Source: Planctomycetota bacterium (lineage in GTDB: Bacteria > Planctomycetota > UBA1135 > UBA2386). Taken from it: 64,000 bases of DNA. The translations under genes and the position numbers were made by a program. Location: assembly GCA_016713175.1 (NCBI GenBank), contig JADJPQ010000001.1, forward strand, positions 1,173,638-1,237,637. Direction: 5' to 3'. The notes below the pieces were generated by a model. It ran no database searches and was not told the DNA's origin. It saw only the letters and a program-made list of their open reading frames with translations. This document shows, in pieces, positions 18,044 through 26,166 of this stretch. Numbering within the stretch: the stretch's first letter is position 1; each line of letters starts with the position of its first letter.

Positions 18044-18715
18044 ATGCCCGCACTGCTTTCCAAGCTGTTTCTCTGCTGTCTCGTGCTGATGGTCGCTGCG
18101 CTGCAGTCGTGCGCCGCTGGCGCCGCCTCGGCACGGGCAACGGCAGGGATCTACTGTAACGACGAACCGGATTTCCTCGCCGCCATCAAGGCACAGCAAG
18201 ACGAGGGCAAGAAGGTCCGCTGCATGTTGATCCCGGAAAACACCGCGCTGCGTGGTCGCGACAAGGAGATCCTCGACATCTTCGGTGCCAGCGGGATTGG
18301 CGTGATCAACGCGATGGACTCGATGGACGAGAAGACCCTGAGCAAGTACAAGCACGGCATCCAGTCGCAGGGCTTCAAGATCGAAGACGCCGACAAGGAC
18401 AAGTTCGATGGCGTCCAATACGTCGTCATCTACAACCGCGACTGGAAGTGGCAGCCCGAGTTCCCGAACCTGCTGCACTTCAGCAGCCATATCGAACTGA
18501 AGTGTTGGTGGGTGCGCGGGGGCCGATTGCTGGCGACTGCCAGGTCGGACGGTGACTACAATTGGTACGGCGACTACAGCGGCCAGAGCGAGCGCCTGAC
18601 CGAGGCGATCCGCCGGGAGAACCTGCCGGGCACCAGGCCGATCGAGGCGAGCAGTCCGCCGAAGGCCGATGCCGGAGCGGCTCCGGACGGCGAACCTGCC
18701 CCCGCATCGAAGTGA
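18044..18715 (+). CDS. Predicted lipoprotein cotranscribed with the kinase gene (223 aa)
   Basis: The ATG at 18044 starts a signal sequence with the lipobox ALQSC, so the protein is probably anchored to a membrane through Cys 23. The mature part is mixed alpha/beta: a region beginning IYCNDEPDFLAAIKAQQ, a lysine/aspartate-rich section (FKIEDADKDKFDGVQYVVIYNRDWKW), a segment SSHIELKCWWVRGG, and a disordered Pro/Ala tail from about residue 195. The gene lies 20 bases behind the kinase gene in the same direction, so it may be the ligand, target or sensor partner of the kinase's outer domain; this is an inference. No family is recognised. Confidence 0.82.
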   Translation: MPALLSKLFLCCLVLMVAALQSCAAGAASARATAGIYCNDEPDFLAAIKAQQDEGKKVRCMLIPENTALRGRDKEILDIFGASGIGVINAMDSMDEKTLSKYKHGIQSQGFKIEDADKDKFDGVQYVVIYNRDWKWQPEFPNLLHFSSHIELKCWWVRGGRLLATARSDGDYNWYGDYSGQSERLTEAIRRENLPGTRPIEASSPPKADAGAAPDGEPAPASK

Positions 18716-18743
18716 CGTCGATCCGGTTGTCGGGGCCGCCGCT

Positions 18744-18935
18744 TCAGCGCTGCCGGTCGAGTACCAGGCGACGCAGAACTGCACGAATGTCGAACGCCTG
18801 CTGCGGGCTCGGCATCGCGTAGGGATGCGGCATGGCAGCCTTGGCGGCGAACGCGACGCTGACCGGCGACAGGTTCAGGTCATTGGTCTGGCTCGGGCCG
18901 CGGAACAACCGATCGGCGATGAACCGCTGCTGAGC
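18744..18935 (-). pseudogene. Possible C-terminal remnant of an unknown gene
   Basis: The minus strand is open for 64 codons and reads QRFIADRLFRGPSQTNDLN, LSPVSVAFAAKAAMPHPYAM, PSPQQAFDIRAVLRRLVLD and a stop at 18744-18746. The composition is protein-like, with GC-ending codons, but there is no start codon before an internal Met and no ribosome site. A stop codon precedes it at 18936-18938. It may be the tail of a broken gene. The remainder of the 18716-19164 gap shows no gene; it contains only the candidate promoter box listed separately. Confidence 0.25.
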
Positions 18936-19073
18936 CTAGGACCACGCGGGCACGGCGCAATCGCGACCAGGGCGTGAACTCGCGTTGGCGACGAGCTTTC
19001 ATCGGTTCCTGCCGGTTCCTTCATCGCGCCGGCGGGCGCGGCTTTTCGCTCGGCGACTTTCGCGCTCGCTCGC

Positions 19074-19079
19074 TACGAT
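19074..19079 (+). promoter_or_regulatory. Candidate -10 box (TACGAT) of the DUF4344 gene
   Basis: GCTACGAT with the hexamer TACGAT lies 85 bases before the ATG at 19165, in a run of CG-rich direct repeats (cgctcgctcgc). No clear -35 box is visible. Confidence 0.25.
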
Positions 19080-19164
19080 GGGGTTGCGTGACCGGCCACA
19101 GCGGTCCGACCTCCGCTTCGCGCCCGCGGCCCGTCGGTAGCCGCTGACCCCGAGGACTCCTACC

Positions 19165-20268
19165 ATGCTCGAGCATTCCCGAAGGTTGGCGAGGCCCGCA
19201 TTGCTGGCCCTCACGGCGGCGCTGGCCTGCGGTGCTCCCGCGCGCACCCAGGTCGAACTCCTGCCCCCCACCATGCCTGGCTGCGAAATCGATCTCTCGA
19301 AGCCGGGGCAGATGCGGGACGTTCTGTCCAATGCACTGACGCTGGGGCTGGAGGTCGACGAGGCCGAGGTGCGGGAGTTCCTCGAGGCGGAGACCGGGCG
19401 CGCCGCGGATGGAAACGCGCTGCTGTTGGCCGCGGCGCGCCGGTTCGCCAAGGATCGAGCGATGCTGGTTGCCGCCGTCGCGCGTTATCGGCACTGCAAC
19501 TGTGACCACGCGCCCCTGCCCGGGCAGGTCCCGCTGCCACAGAGTCCGCCGGACGAACGCGCGCCAGCGTCCGGGCCGGCAGACGTGCACCTGACGCCAT
19601 TCGCGAACGACGTCCTGCTGCACGTGGTGCTGCACGAGCTCGGGCACGCGCTGGTGCGGGAATTCGATCTGCCGGTATTGGCGAACGAAGAGACGCTCGC
19701 CGACGCCTTCGCCACGCACTTCCTGGTGCACCACCTGCCGGCGCGTGCGGAGCCGGTGCTCCGTGCCCGCGTGGCCTCGCTGATGATCGAGGCCCGGCAG
19801 GTGGCCCGCGCCGATTGGCCGGTGAATGGCGAGCACGACAACGACGCGCGGCGCGCGTTCAGCATCGCGGCGCTGGCGGTGGCCGTGGATCCGGATCGCT
19901 ACGCCCGTGTGGCCGAACTCGCAGGGCTGACCGCTGTCGACGTGCGCAAGGCGAGGGACTACGGTCCGGAAGTGCACCGGAGCTGGCGGCGCACGCTGCG
20001 GCCCCTGTGGATGCCGCCGAACGAGGCCTCGGACGAGGCGCGCCTGCGCATCCCGGACGGTGATGCGTTCCTGGGCCAGCTCGCGGCGAGCGGGCTCGCG
20101 AAGGAGATCGACGACGCCGTGCGCCGTTTCGATTGGCATTCCCAGGTGACGATCCTGTTCGAGCCGGGCGATGGCGCCGCAGCCTGGAATCGCTCCACGC
20201 GTACGATCACGATCAAGTCCGGGTACCTGCGGCGATTTGTCGAACAGGGCAAGGCCGCGGGCTTCTGA
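19165..20268 (+). CDS. Secreted putative metallopeptidase, DUF4344 family
   Basis: A 367-residue protein with a signal peptide (LLALTAALACGAPARTQ). The central motif LLHVVLHELGHALVREFDLP contains HELGH, a zincin HExxH site. It is followed by NEETLADAFATHFLVHHLP, where an acidic residue can act as third zinc ligand. This His motif followed by an E-E-x-x-A-D-x-F/A block is the hallmark of the DUF4344 putative metallopeptidase family. The C-terminal part returns to FEWxx-type sequence (FDWHSQVTILFEPGDGAA) as is usual in the family. A GAGGAC ribosome site lies just before the ATG. Secreted or periplasmic location is expected; the substrate is unknown. Confidence 0.85.
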   Translation: MLEHSRRLARPALLALTAALACGAPARTQVELLPPTMPGCEIDLSKPGQMRDVLSNALTLGLEVDEAEVREFLEAETGRAADGNALLLAAARRFAKDRAMLVAAVARYRHCNCDHAPLPGQVPLPQSPPDERAPASGPADVHLTPFANDVLLHVVLHELGHALVREFDLPVLANEETLADAFATHFLVHHLPARAEPVLRARVASLMIEARQVARADWPVNGEHDNDARRAFSIAALAVAVDPDRYARVAELAGLTAVDVRKARDYGPEVHRSWRRTLRPLWMPPNEASDEARLRIPDGDAFLGQLAASGLAKEIDDAVRRFDWHSQVTILFEPGDGAAAWNRSTRTITIKSGYLRRFVEQGKAAGF

Positions 20269-20334
20269 CCGCCTCTGAACGTCCGCGCGGAGCCACTTCA
20301 CCGGAGCCGCCAACCAGCGGCGTGCAGGCAGACA

Positions 20335-20787
20335 ATGAGCGACATCCGTCCCTTCCACTACGCGTTCCCAGTCGACGACCTGCAGCGCGCGCGTGAGTTC
20401 TACGTCGGCGTTCTCGGGTGTGGCGAGGGGCGGTCCTCGGCGCAATGGATCGATTTCGAGCTGTTTGGCCACCAGGTCGTCGCCCACCTCGTGCCCCTCG
20501 CCGCGCTGCCCGCCCGCGACACCAGTGCTGTCGACGGCGATCACGTCCCCGTGCCGCACTTTGGAGTCGTGCTCGAGTGGACGCAGTGGCATGCCCTCGC
20601 CGAACGATTGCAGCGGCTTGGCGTACGATTCGTCATCGCTCCACGAGTGCGATTCCCTGGCCTGGTCGGCGAGCAGGCCACCATGTTCTTCCATGACCCT
20701 GCCGGCAATGCTCTGGAGTTCAAGGCGCTGCGGCGCCCGGAACAGCTGTTTGCCCGCCAGGAACCGACCACGGCGACGTTGCGCTGA
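20335..20787 (+). CDS. VOC (glyoxalase/dioxygenase) superfamily protein
   Basis: A 150-residue protein made of the paired beta-alpha-beta-beta-beta units of the vicinal-oxygen-chelate fold. It begins RPFHYAFPVDDLQRAREFYV, with the first metal-ligand His. A second His lies in VPHFGVVLEW and the Glu in DPAGNALEFKAL. The region between, GLVGEQATMFFHDP, is typical. Similar proteins are often annotated as glyoxalase/bleomycin-resistance/dioxygenase family; the substrate cannot be inferred. It stands alone in a short intergenic space downstream of the metallopeptidase gene. Confidence 0.88.
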   Translation: MSDIRPFHYAFPVDDLQRAREFYVGVLGCGEGRSSAQWIDFELFGHQVVAHLVPLAALPARDTSAVDGDHVPVPHFGVVLEWTQWHALAERLQRLGVRFVIAPRVRFPGLVGEQATMFFHDPAGNALEFKALRRPEQLFARQEPTTATLR

Positions 20788-20922
20788 CGCGCCGGTCGCG
20801 GACCCAGGGGGGAGCGCGATCCCGGATTGCGGGCGCCGAGAAGTGGAAGCCGGCGCGGCGCCGATCGGGCGTGCCCCGGGTCGGTGCTGGCCGCCGTCAC
20901 CCGAGCCGACGACGATGCCCCG

Positions 20923-21579
20923 ATGGCCCGCCCCCGCGACGACGACCTGCGCCAGAAGCTGATCGACGCCGCCACCGCCGCGTTCGCCGAGAACGGCTAC
21001 CACGGCAGCAACCTCGACGACATCGGCGCCCGCGCCGGCGTCACCAAGGGCGGCGTCTACTTCCATTTCGATGGCAAGGAAGAACTGTTCTTCGCGGTCC
21101 TCGATCACTGGCAGCAACGCCGGCGCCGCCAGTTGGCCGTTCCGGCGCGCGGCCCCACCGGCGCCGCGACCGCGCTGCAAGCGTTCCTCAGTGCCTACCT
21201 CGGCTTCCACTTCCGCGCCCCGCAGGCGACTCATCTGCTGCGCGTGCTCGCCACCGAACTGCGCGGCCGGTTCACCGCCCGCCTGCGCGAGGACGACCGC
21301 AACGAGCAGCGCTGGTTGCGCGCCACCGTGCGCGAACTGCTGACCCAGGGCCAGAGCGACGGCACGCTGTTCGTCGACGATCCGGCGCAGTCGGCGTTCC
21401 TGCTGGTGGCGGCGGTGACCGGCGTGCTCGAGCAATGGCACACCGGCGCCGGCGATGTCGCCGCGTTCTGTCACGAAGAAGCTCTGGCGCGCGCGCTGGT
21501 CGCCCGTTACGCCACCGGCCAGCGGCAGGCCCCGCCGACCGATGCCGAGTTCGACTTCCGTGAGCGCCCTTCCCCCTGA
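20923..21579 (+). CDS. TetR/AcrR-family transcriptional regulator
   Basis: A 218-residue protein with a classic N-terminal helix-turn-helix of the TetR type: LIDAATAAFAENGYHGSNLD, DIGARAGVTKGGVYFHF and the KEELFFAVLDHW helix. The C-terminal ligand-binding domain is all helical. The ATG at 20923 gives the usual N-terminal length (MARPRDDDLRQKL). The 3' end overlaps the next gene, which encodes a membrane protein, and this is followed by a GT-C-like gene. It may therefore regulate that small membrane or glycan operon; this is an inference from position only. Confidence 0.92.
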   Translation: MARPRDDDLRQKLIDAATAAFAENGYHGSNLDDIGARAGVTKGGVYFHFDGKEELFFAVLDHWQQRRRRQLAVPARGPTGAATALQAFLSAYLGFHFRAPQATHLLRVLATELRGRFTARLREDDRNEQRWLRATVRELLTQGQSDGTLFVDDPAQSAFLLVAAVTGVLEQWHTGAGDVAAFCHEEALARALVARYATGQRQAPPTDAEFDFRERPSP

Positions 21580-22123
21580 AACCGAGACCGCGCCGCGCAC
21601 GCGTTGGCCGCTGGCCTGCACCGCGGTGGCGTTCGCGTGGCTGTTGTCGCGCTTGCCGTTCCTGCTGGCGGAGACCGCGCGGCGCCAACCGGATGCATGG
21701 CTCGAAGCGCGCGCTGCGATCGAACTGGCGCCCGACGTGCGGATCAGGATGGCGACCGGCCTGACGCCGGCCGCGGTGACGCTGCTGCGGGAGGCGGTGC
21801 CCGCCGACGGGCGCATCGTGCTGTTCTGTCCGTATCCCGGCCGCGAGATGGAGGGCTTCCTCCGCAATGCGTTCGAGAAGGTCAAGAACCTGCTGTACCC
21901 GAAGCCCAGGGCGGTCTATTTCGCCCAAGGCGCGCCCGCCCTCGGCGAACACATCCGCGGCGAACTCGTCGGCAAGGTCGTCATCCTCGATGGCACCCAG
22001 GAGAACGCCGAACTGCCGGCAATCGGTGAGTTCGCACTGCTCGGCGAAGTGCCGATCGGCGATCGACCCGCGGGACCGGGACCACGGCTGCGCATCTGGC
22101 GGCTGGTGAAGGTGCCGCAATGA
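21542..22123 (+). CDS. Single-pass membrane protein of unknown function, overlapping the TetR gene
   Basis: A 193-residue protein with one N-terminal transmembrane helix (WPLACTAVAFAWLLSRLPFL) and a soluble domain beyond it. That domain shows RIVLFCPYPGREMEGFLRNA, KVKNLLYPKPRAVYFAQG and GKVVILDGTQENAELPAI, and is probably a small alpha/beta unit. The start is either the ATG at 21542 or the GTG at 21560; both overlap the end of the TetR gene. The stop overlaps the next start as ATGA (22120-22123), so translational coupling with the GT-C-like gene is likely. The family is not recognised. A role in the same surface-glycan or membrane pathway is inferred. Confidence 0.75.
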   Translation: MPSSTSVSALPPETETAPRTRWPLACTAVAFAWLLSRLPFLLAETARRQPDAWLEARAAIELAPDVRIRMATGLTPAAVTLLREAVPADGRIVLFCPYPGREMEGFLRNAFEKVKNLLYPKPRAVYFAQGAPALGEHIRGELVGKVVILDGTQENAELPAIGEFALLGEVPIGDRPAGPGPRLRIWRLVKVPQ

Positions 22124-23583
22124 CGCTGCCACCGTTGCTGATCGCGTGGCTCTTGGCCGTGCCGTTCGTGCTCGGGGCGCTGTCGTTGCGCGCTGTCGGC
22201 CTGCGGTTTCGCGACGATCGGATCGGTTTCTGCGGCTGGGCCTGGGCGGCTGGTTGCCTGTTGCTCGGCGCGTTGCTGTTCGTCTGGCTGCATGCCGGTG
22301 TCGACCCGGCGCTTTGGTGGACGGCACCGGTGTTTGGCGCGCTGGCGGCGGGCCTGCTGGCCTGGCGGCATGACCAGCGGCATCCGCGCGCGCCGGCACC
22401 CGCGGTCCGCGGTGGGCGGGTGTTCGCGCTGCTGGCGATCGTGGTCGCGGCGGTGTGCCTGTTCTGGTCGCTCGGCGGCGCGGTGCGGCCGTGCATCGAG
22501 GCCGACGAGGGCAACATCTGGTCGCTGCGGGCGAAGTCGCTGCTGGTCGATCGCGGCCCGGGGTTTGCCGCCGCCCAGGTGTGGAACCTGCACGCCGACT
22601 ATCCGCTGCTCGATCCACTGCTGCAGGCGTGGATCTATTCGCAGGTGGGGGCGATCGTCCACTTCGAGAACCGCTGGCTGGTGCAGCTGTGCGGCGCGGC
22701 GTTGTGGCTCTCGCTGGCGGCGGCGGTGCGCGCGCGGTTGCCGGGGCTGCTGGCGATGCCGGTCGCATTGGTGGTGGTGGCCGGGGCCGATTTCCAGGCG
22801 CAATGCCGGCTGGCGTATGCCGACGGCATGGTCGCGCTCGGCGTGCTGATGGCGATCGATGGCTGGTTGCGGTGGCGCAGCAGCGGGCAAGGTCGTTGGC
22901 GCGGACTCGCGGTGCTCGGGCTGACGTTCGCGCTGTGGTCGAAGAACGAGACGGTGCTGTACCTGGTGGCGTTCGGCGGCGCCGAGGCGTTGTCGCGGCT
23001 GTGGGTGCGGCCGTGGCCGGGTGGTCGGGGGTGGCGTTCGATCAGCGCGTGGTTGCTGCCGTTGTCGGTGCTGGGGGCGCAGGTCTGGTTCAATCGCCGG
23101 CATGGTTTCCGGAGCGATCTGTTCGGCGACAACCCGACCGGCAAGAACCTGTTCACGCTGGTCGCCGAGCAGTGGCGCGAACGGGTGCCGGCGCTGCTTT
23201 CGGAGGCGTGGCAGGTGATGTTCTCGGTGACGTCGGCGCATGGCGCGTTCGCGGTGCTGCTGGTGCTGCCGATCCTGCTGCCGAAGGTCGCGTTCGGCCG
23301 GCACCTGGCGGCAATCACGCTGCTGCTGTGGGCGTCGTTGTGCGGGCTGCACGTCGTCTGGGTCGGGTCGTTCCTGGATCTGCGGTTCCACCTCGACACG
23401 TCCTACCAGCGCGTGCTGTTCCAACTGCTGCCGGCGACAGTGCTGTGGTGCGCGGCGATGGCGCGCGTCGTGCTGGATGGTGAACCCGAACCGGCGGCTC
23501 CTGAACCCGTTCCGGAGAACCCGCCGAAGCTGATCGCGATGCCGGCCAACGCGATCTCGAAGCCGAGGTTCGAGGTGTCCTGA
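22120..23583 (+). CDS. Polytopic membrane protein resembling GT-C (PMT/ArnT-type) glycosyltransferases
   Basis: A 487-residue protein with about ten hydrophobic helices. The first large outside loop holds an acidic motif (IEADEGNIWSLRAKSLL) followed by HADYPLLDPLLQAWIY. This matches the D/E-containing loop and the H-x-D-x-P-x-L-P-like block of GT-C glycosyltransferases that use lipid-linked sugars. A Pro/Glu-rich cytoplasmic tail follows from about residue 450. The gene is coupled to the preceding one by a 4-base overlap. The nearby GT2 enzyme that could make a lipid-phosphate sugar donor (23973) fits this role. The specific sugar or acceptor is unknown. Confidence 0.75.
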   Translation: MTLPPLLIAWLLAVPFVLGALSLRAVGLRFRDDRIGFCGWAWAAGCLLLGALLFVWLHAGVDPALWWTAPVFGALAAGLLAWRHDQRHPRAPAPAVRGGRVFALLAIVVAAVCLFWSLGGAVRPCIEADEGNIWSLRAKSLLVDRGPGFAAAQVWNLHADYPLLDPLLQAWIYSQVGAIVHFENRWLVQLCGAALWLSLAAAVRARLPGLLAMPVALVVVAGADFQAQCRLAYADGMVALGVLMAIDGWLRWRSSGQGRWRGLAVLGLTFALWSKNETVLYLVAFGGAEALSRLWVRPWPGGRGWRSISAWLLPLSVLGAQVWFNRRHGFRSDLFGDNPTGKNLFTLVAEQWRERVPALLSEAWQVMFSVTSAHGAFAVLLVLPILLPKVAFGRHLAAITLLLWASLCGLHVVWVGSFLDLRFHLDTSYQRVLFQLLPATVLWCAAMARVVLDGEPEPAAPEPVPENPPKLIAMPANAISKPRFEVS

Positions 23584-23616
23584 TCGCCGTCGTTCGCCGA
23601 GCGCCGGCAGTCCGTA

Positions 23617-23865
23617 CTACCCTGACCGCGCCCGGCACCGCAGGTAGAGCTGCTCGACCTTCGCGCGCGCCCACGGCACCTTGCGCAGGAACTTCAACGA
23701 CGAGGACAGGCTCGGTTCGTTGGTGAAACAGCGGATCTCGACCGCGCGCGCCATCGCATCGAAGCCCATGTGCTCGATCAGGTACTCGAGCATCGCGGCG
23801 AGCGTGATGCCGTGCAGGGGGTTGCCGGGTTGATGGTCCACGAGGGCGGGCAGTGTCGCCGACAT
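23617..23865 (-). CDS. VF530 (DUF2132) family small protein
   Basis: An 82-residue protein with the full VF530/DUF2132 signature: NPLHGITLAAMLEYLIEHMG, then IRCFTNEPSLSSSLKFLRKV and PWARAKVEQLYLRC. Family members are 70-90 residues, cytoplasmic, and have been described as possible DNA-binding proteins; the function remains unclear. The ATG at 23865 gives the usual length. It lies opposite to, and converges with, the GT-C-like gene. Confidence 0.88.
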   Translation of the reverse strand: MSATLPALVDHQPGNPLHGITLAAMLEYLIEHMGFDAMARAVEIRCFTNEPSLSSSLKFLRKVPWARAKVEQLYLRCRARSG

Positions 23866-23972
23866 GCCAGAGGCGGTGAACAGGAATCGGTCGGGCCGGC
23901 CACGAGTCCGCCGCCGCTTCCTTGCCAGCAACCGGTGGACGCGCCACCTCGGAACGGCGAAGCTGCGCCCGC

Positions 23973-24695
23973 GTGACCCTGACCCCGCTGCCGCCCGACT
24001 TCCTGCTCTCGGTCGTGATGCCGGTCTACAACGAGCAGGCGACCCTGCACGAGATCGTCGCCGCGGTGCGCGCGGTGCCGATCCGCAAGGAACTGATCCT
24101 GGTCGACGACGGCAGCAAGGATCGCAGTCGCGAGATCCTCGACGAACTGGCGATGCTGCCGGACGTGCGCGTGTTCAAGCACGACAAGAACCGCGGCAAG
24201 GGCGCGGCGCTGAAGACCGGTTTCGAACAGGCACGCGGCGACGTCATCATCATCCAGGACGCCGATCTCGAGTACGACCCGAACGACTACCACACCGTGA
24301 TCGAGCCGATCCGTGTCGGCGAGGCCGATGTCGTCTACGGCTCGCGGTTCCTGGTCGACGATCGCGATCCCGGGCGCGAACGCGATCTGTTCCATCACTA
24401 TGTCGGCAACCGCGTGCTGACGTTCGTCAGCAACCTGTGCACCGGGCTCAACCTGACCGACATGGAGACCTGCTACAAGTGCTTCCGGCGCGAAGTGCTG
24501 GCCGACATCACGATCCAGAGCCGGCGGTTCACGGTGGAACCGGAACTGACCCAGAAGATCGCGCGCAAGCAGCTCCGCATCTTCGAAGTGCCGATCCGCT
24601 ACCGCGGGCGCAGTTACGGTGAGGGCAAGAAGATCGGCTGGCGCGATGGCGTCGCGGCGATCTGGGCGATCGCGAAGTTCCGGTTCGTCGGCTGA
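23973..24695 (+). CDS. Family 2 glycosyltransferase (dolichyl-/polyprenyl-phosphate sugar synthase type)
   Basis: A 240-residue GT-A fold enzyme. It shows LLSVVMPVYNEQATLHEIV, LILVDDGSKDRSREIL, the glycine/lysine block KNRGKGAALKTGFEQARGD and the DAD metal motif in IIIQDADLEYDP. YGSRFLV and IEVP-like sequence (IFEVPIRYRGRSYGEGKKIG) follow. There is no C-terminal transmembrane anchor, so the protein is cytoplasmic or peripheral. The GTG at 23973 is chosen because the preceding in-frame sequence (from 23922) is arginine-rich and unlike the family. It probably transfers a sugar from a nucleotide donor to polyprenyl phosphate, which the GT-C-like membrane protein upstream could use. Confidence 0.9.
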   Translation: MTLTPLPPDFLLSVVMPVYNEQATLHEIVAAVRAVPIRKELILVDDGSKDRSREILDELAMLPDVRVFKHDKNRGKGAALKTGFEQARGDVIIIQDADLEYDPNDYHTVIEPIRVGEADVVYGSRFLVDDRDPGRERDLFHHYVGNRVLTFVSNLCTGLNLTDMETCYKCFRREVLADITIQSRRFTVEPELTQKIARKQLRIFEVPIRYRGRSYGEGKKIGWRDGVAAIWAIAKFRFVG

Positions 24696-24721
24696 ACGGG
24701 CGCCGGCGTCACCGCGACGGC

Positions 24722-26059
24722 TCAGGCCGGAACATAGGCTCCGGCGATCGGCTGATGCGGCGCCATGGCGTTGCGCGAATCGACCACCAGCCGCGCATGC
24801 CGCGCGATCATCCGCCAGTCGACGGCGGCGTGGTTGGTCACGATCAGCACGCAATCGGCGGCCTGCACGTTGCCCTCGGTCAGCGGCGTCGAGTGCATCC
24901 GGTATTCCATGTACCTGCGCATGCCGGCGAACAGCGGCACGTGCGGATCGTGGTAGCTGACGTCGGCGCCATGCTCGAACAGCAACTTGATGATCTCGGC
25001 GGCCGGCGTCTCACGGACGTCGTCGACGTCGGGCTTGTAGGCCAGGCCGATCACTAGCACGCGCGCGCCGCGCAGCGGCTTGCCGAGTTCGTTGAGGCCG
25101 TCGATGGTGCGGTGGATCACGTAGTGCGGCATCGAGTTGTTGATCTCGCCCGCCAGCTCGATGAAGCGCGTGTGGTGGCCGAATTCGCGGGCCTTCCAGG
25201 TCAGGTAGAACGGATCGATCGGGATGCAGTGCCCGCCGAGTCCCGGCCCGGGATAGAACGCCTGGAAGCCGAACGGCTTGGTCTTCGCCGCGTCGATCAC
25301 CTTCCAGATGTCGATGCCCATCGCCGCCAGCACCGGCTTCAGTTCGTTGACCAGCGCGATGTTGACGCAGCGGTAGATGTTCTCGAGCAGCTTGGCGGCC
25401 TCGGCGATCTCGGCGGTCTCCACCGGGATGACCTGGCGGATCGCCGCGGCATACAGCTGCGTCGCCAGCTTGCCGGAGACTTCGTCGGCGCCGCCGACCA
25501 GCTTGGGAATCGTCTGGGTGTCGTGGTCCTTGCGACCTGGATCCTCGCGTTCGGGGCTGAAGGCGAGGAAGAAGTCGCGGCCGGCGACGAGGCCCGAGCG
25601 TTCGAGGATCGGCTGGCAGTCGCCCCGGGTGGTGCCCGGATAGGTCGTCGACTCGAGCGAGATCAGTTGCCCTTTGCGCAGCACTGAGGCCACCATCTCG
25701 GTCGACTTGACGATGTAGCTCATGTCGGGCTCACCGTGCTTGCCGAGCGGCGTCGGCACGCACAGGATGATCGCATCGGCGCGCGCCAGTTCGTGCGCCT
25801 CGGCGGTGGCGGCGAACTTCGGCGACCGCGCCATCTCCTGGACGAAGTCCTCGCCGAGGTGCTTCAGGTACGAACTGCCCTGCCGCAGCAACGCGATCTT
25901 CTGCGGATCGATGTCGTAGCCGACGACCGGGAAGCCGGCCTGGAAGAACGCGCGCAGCAACGGCAGGCCGACGTAGCCGAGCCCGACGACGCCGATGACG
26001 GCGGTCCGGGTCTGGATCTTGTGCTGCAGTTCGGCCGCGGGGGAGGAGAGCTCTGGCAT
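24722..26059 (-). CDS. UDP-N-acetylglucosamine 6-dehydrogenase-type nucleotide-sugar dehydrogenase
   Basis: A 445-residue enzyme of the UDP-glucose/GDP-mannose dehydrogenase superfamily, closest in pattern to WbpA/WecC. The NAD-binding Rossmann motif is GVVGLGYVGLPL. Central landmarks are CVPTPLGKHGEPD, STTYPGTTRGD and AFSPEREDPG. The catalytic cysteine lies in PGPGLGGHCIPIDPFYL, and the C-terminal UDP-binding domain includes VLVIGLAYKPDVDDVRETP. The reaction is the two-step NAD-dependent oxidation of a UDP-hexose or UDP-HexNAc to the uronate, a precursor of polysaccharide or exopolymer. It lies next to the GT2 gene in convergent orientation. Confidence 0.93.
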   Translation of the reverse strand: MPELSSPAAELQHKIQTRTAVIGVVGLGYVGLPLLRAFFQAGFPVVGYDIDPQKIALLRQGSSYLKHLGEDFVQEMARSPKFAATAEAHELARADAIILCVPTPLGKHGEPDMSYIVKSTEMVASVLRKGQLISLESTTYPGTTRGDCQPILERSGLVAGRDFFLAFSPEREDPGRKDHDTQTIPKLVGGADEVSGKLATQLYAAAIRQVIPVETAEIAEAAKLLENIYRCVNIALVNELKPVLAAMGIDIWKVIDAAKTKPFGFQAFYPGPGLGGHCIPIDPFYLTWKAREFGHHTRFIELAGEINNSMPHYVIHRTIDGLNELGKPLRGARVLVIGLAYKPDVDDVRETPAAEIIKLLFEHGADVSYHDPHVPLFAGMRRYMEYRMHSTPLTEGNVQAADCVLIVTNHAAVDWRMIARHARLVVDSRNAMAPHQPIAGAYVPA

Positions 26060-26166
26060 GGGCCGGGATGGATGTAGCGTTGGATCGGCATTCGGGCCAG
26101 TGCGGGTGGAACGAACGCGCGGCGGAACCAGCGTTTGCGGTCGTCACGCGACCGCGTCGCGGCTCA

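Noticed and set aside
19021..21885. Open frame of 954 codons on the minus strand
   Set aside because: It runs across the metallopeptidase, VOC and TetR genes, all of which have clear families on the plus strand.
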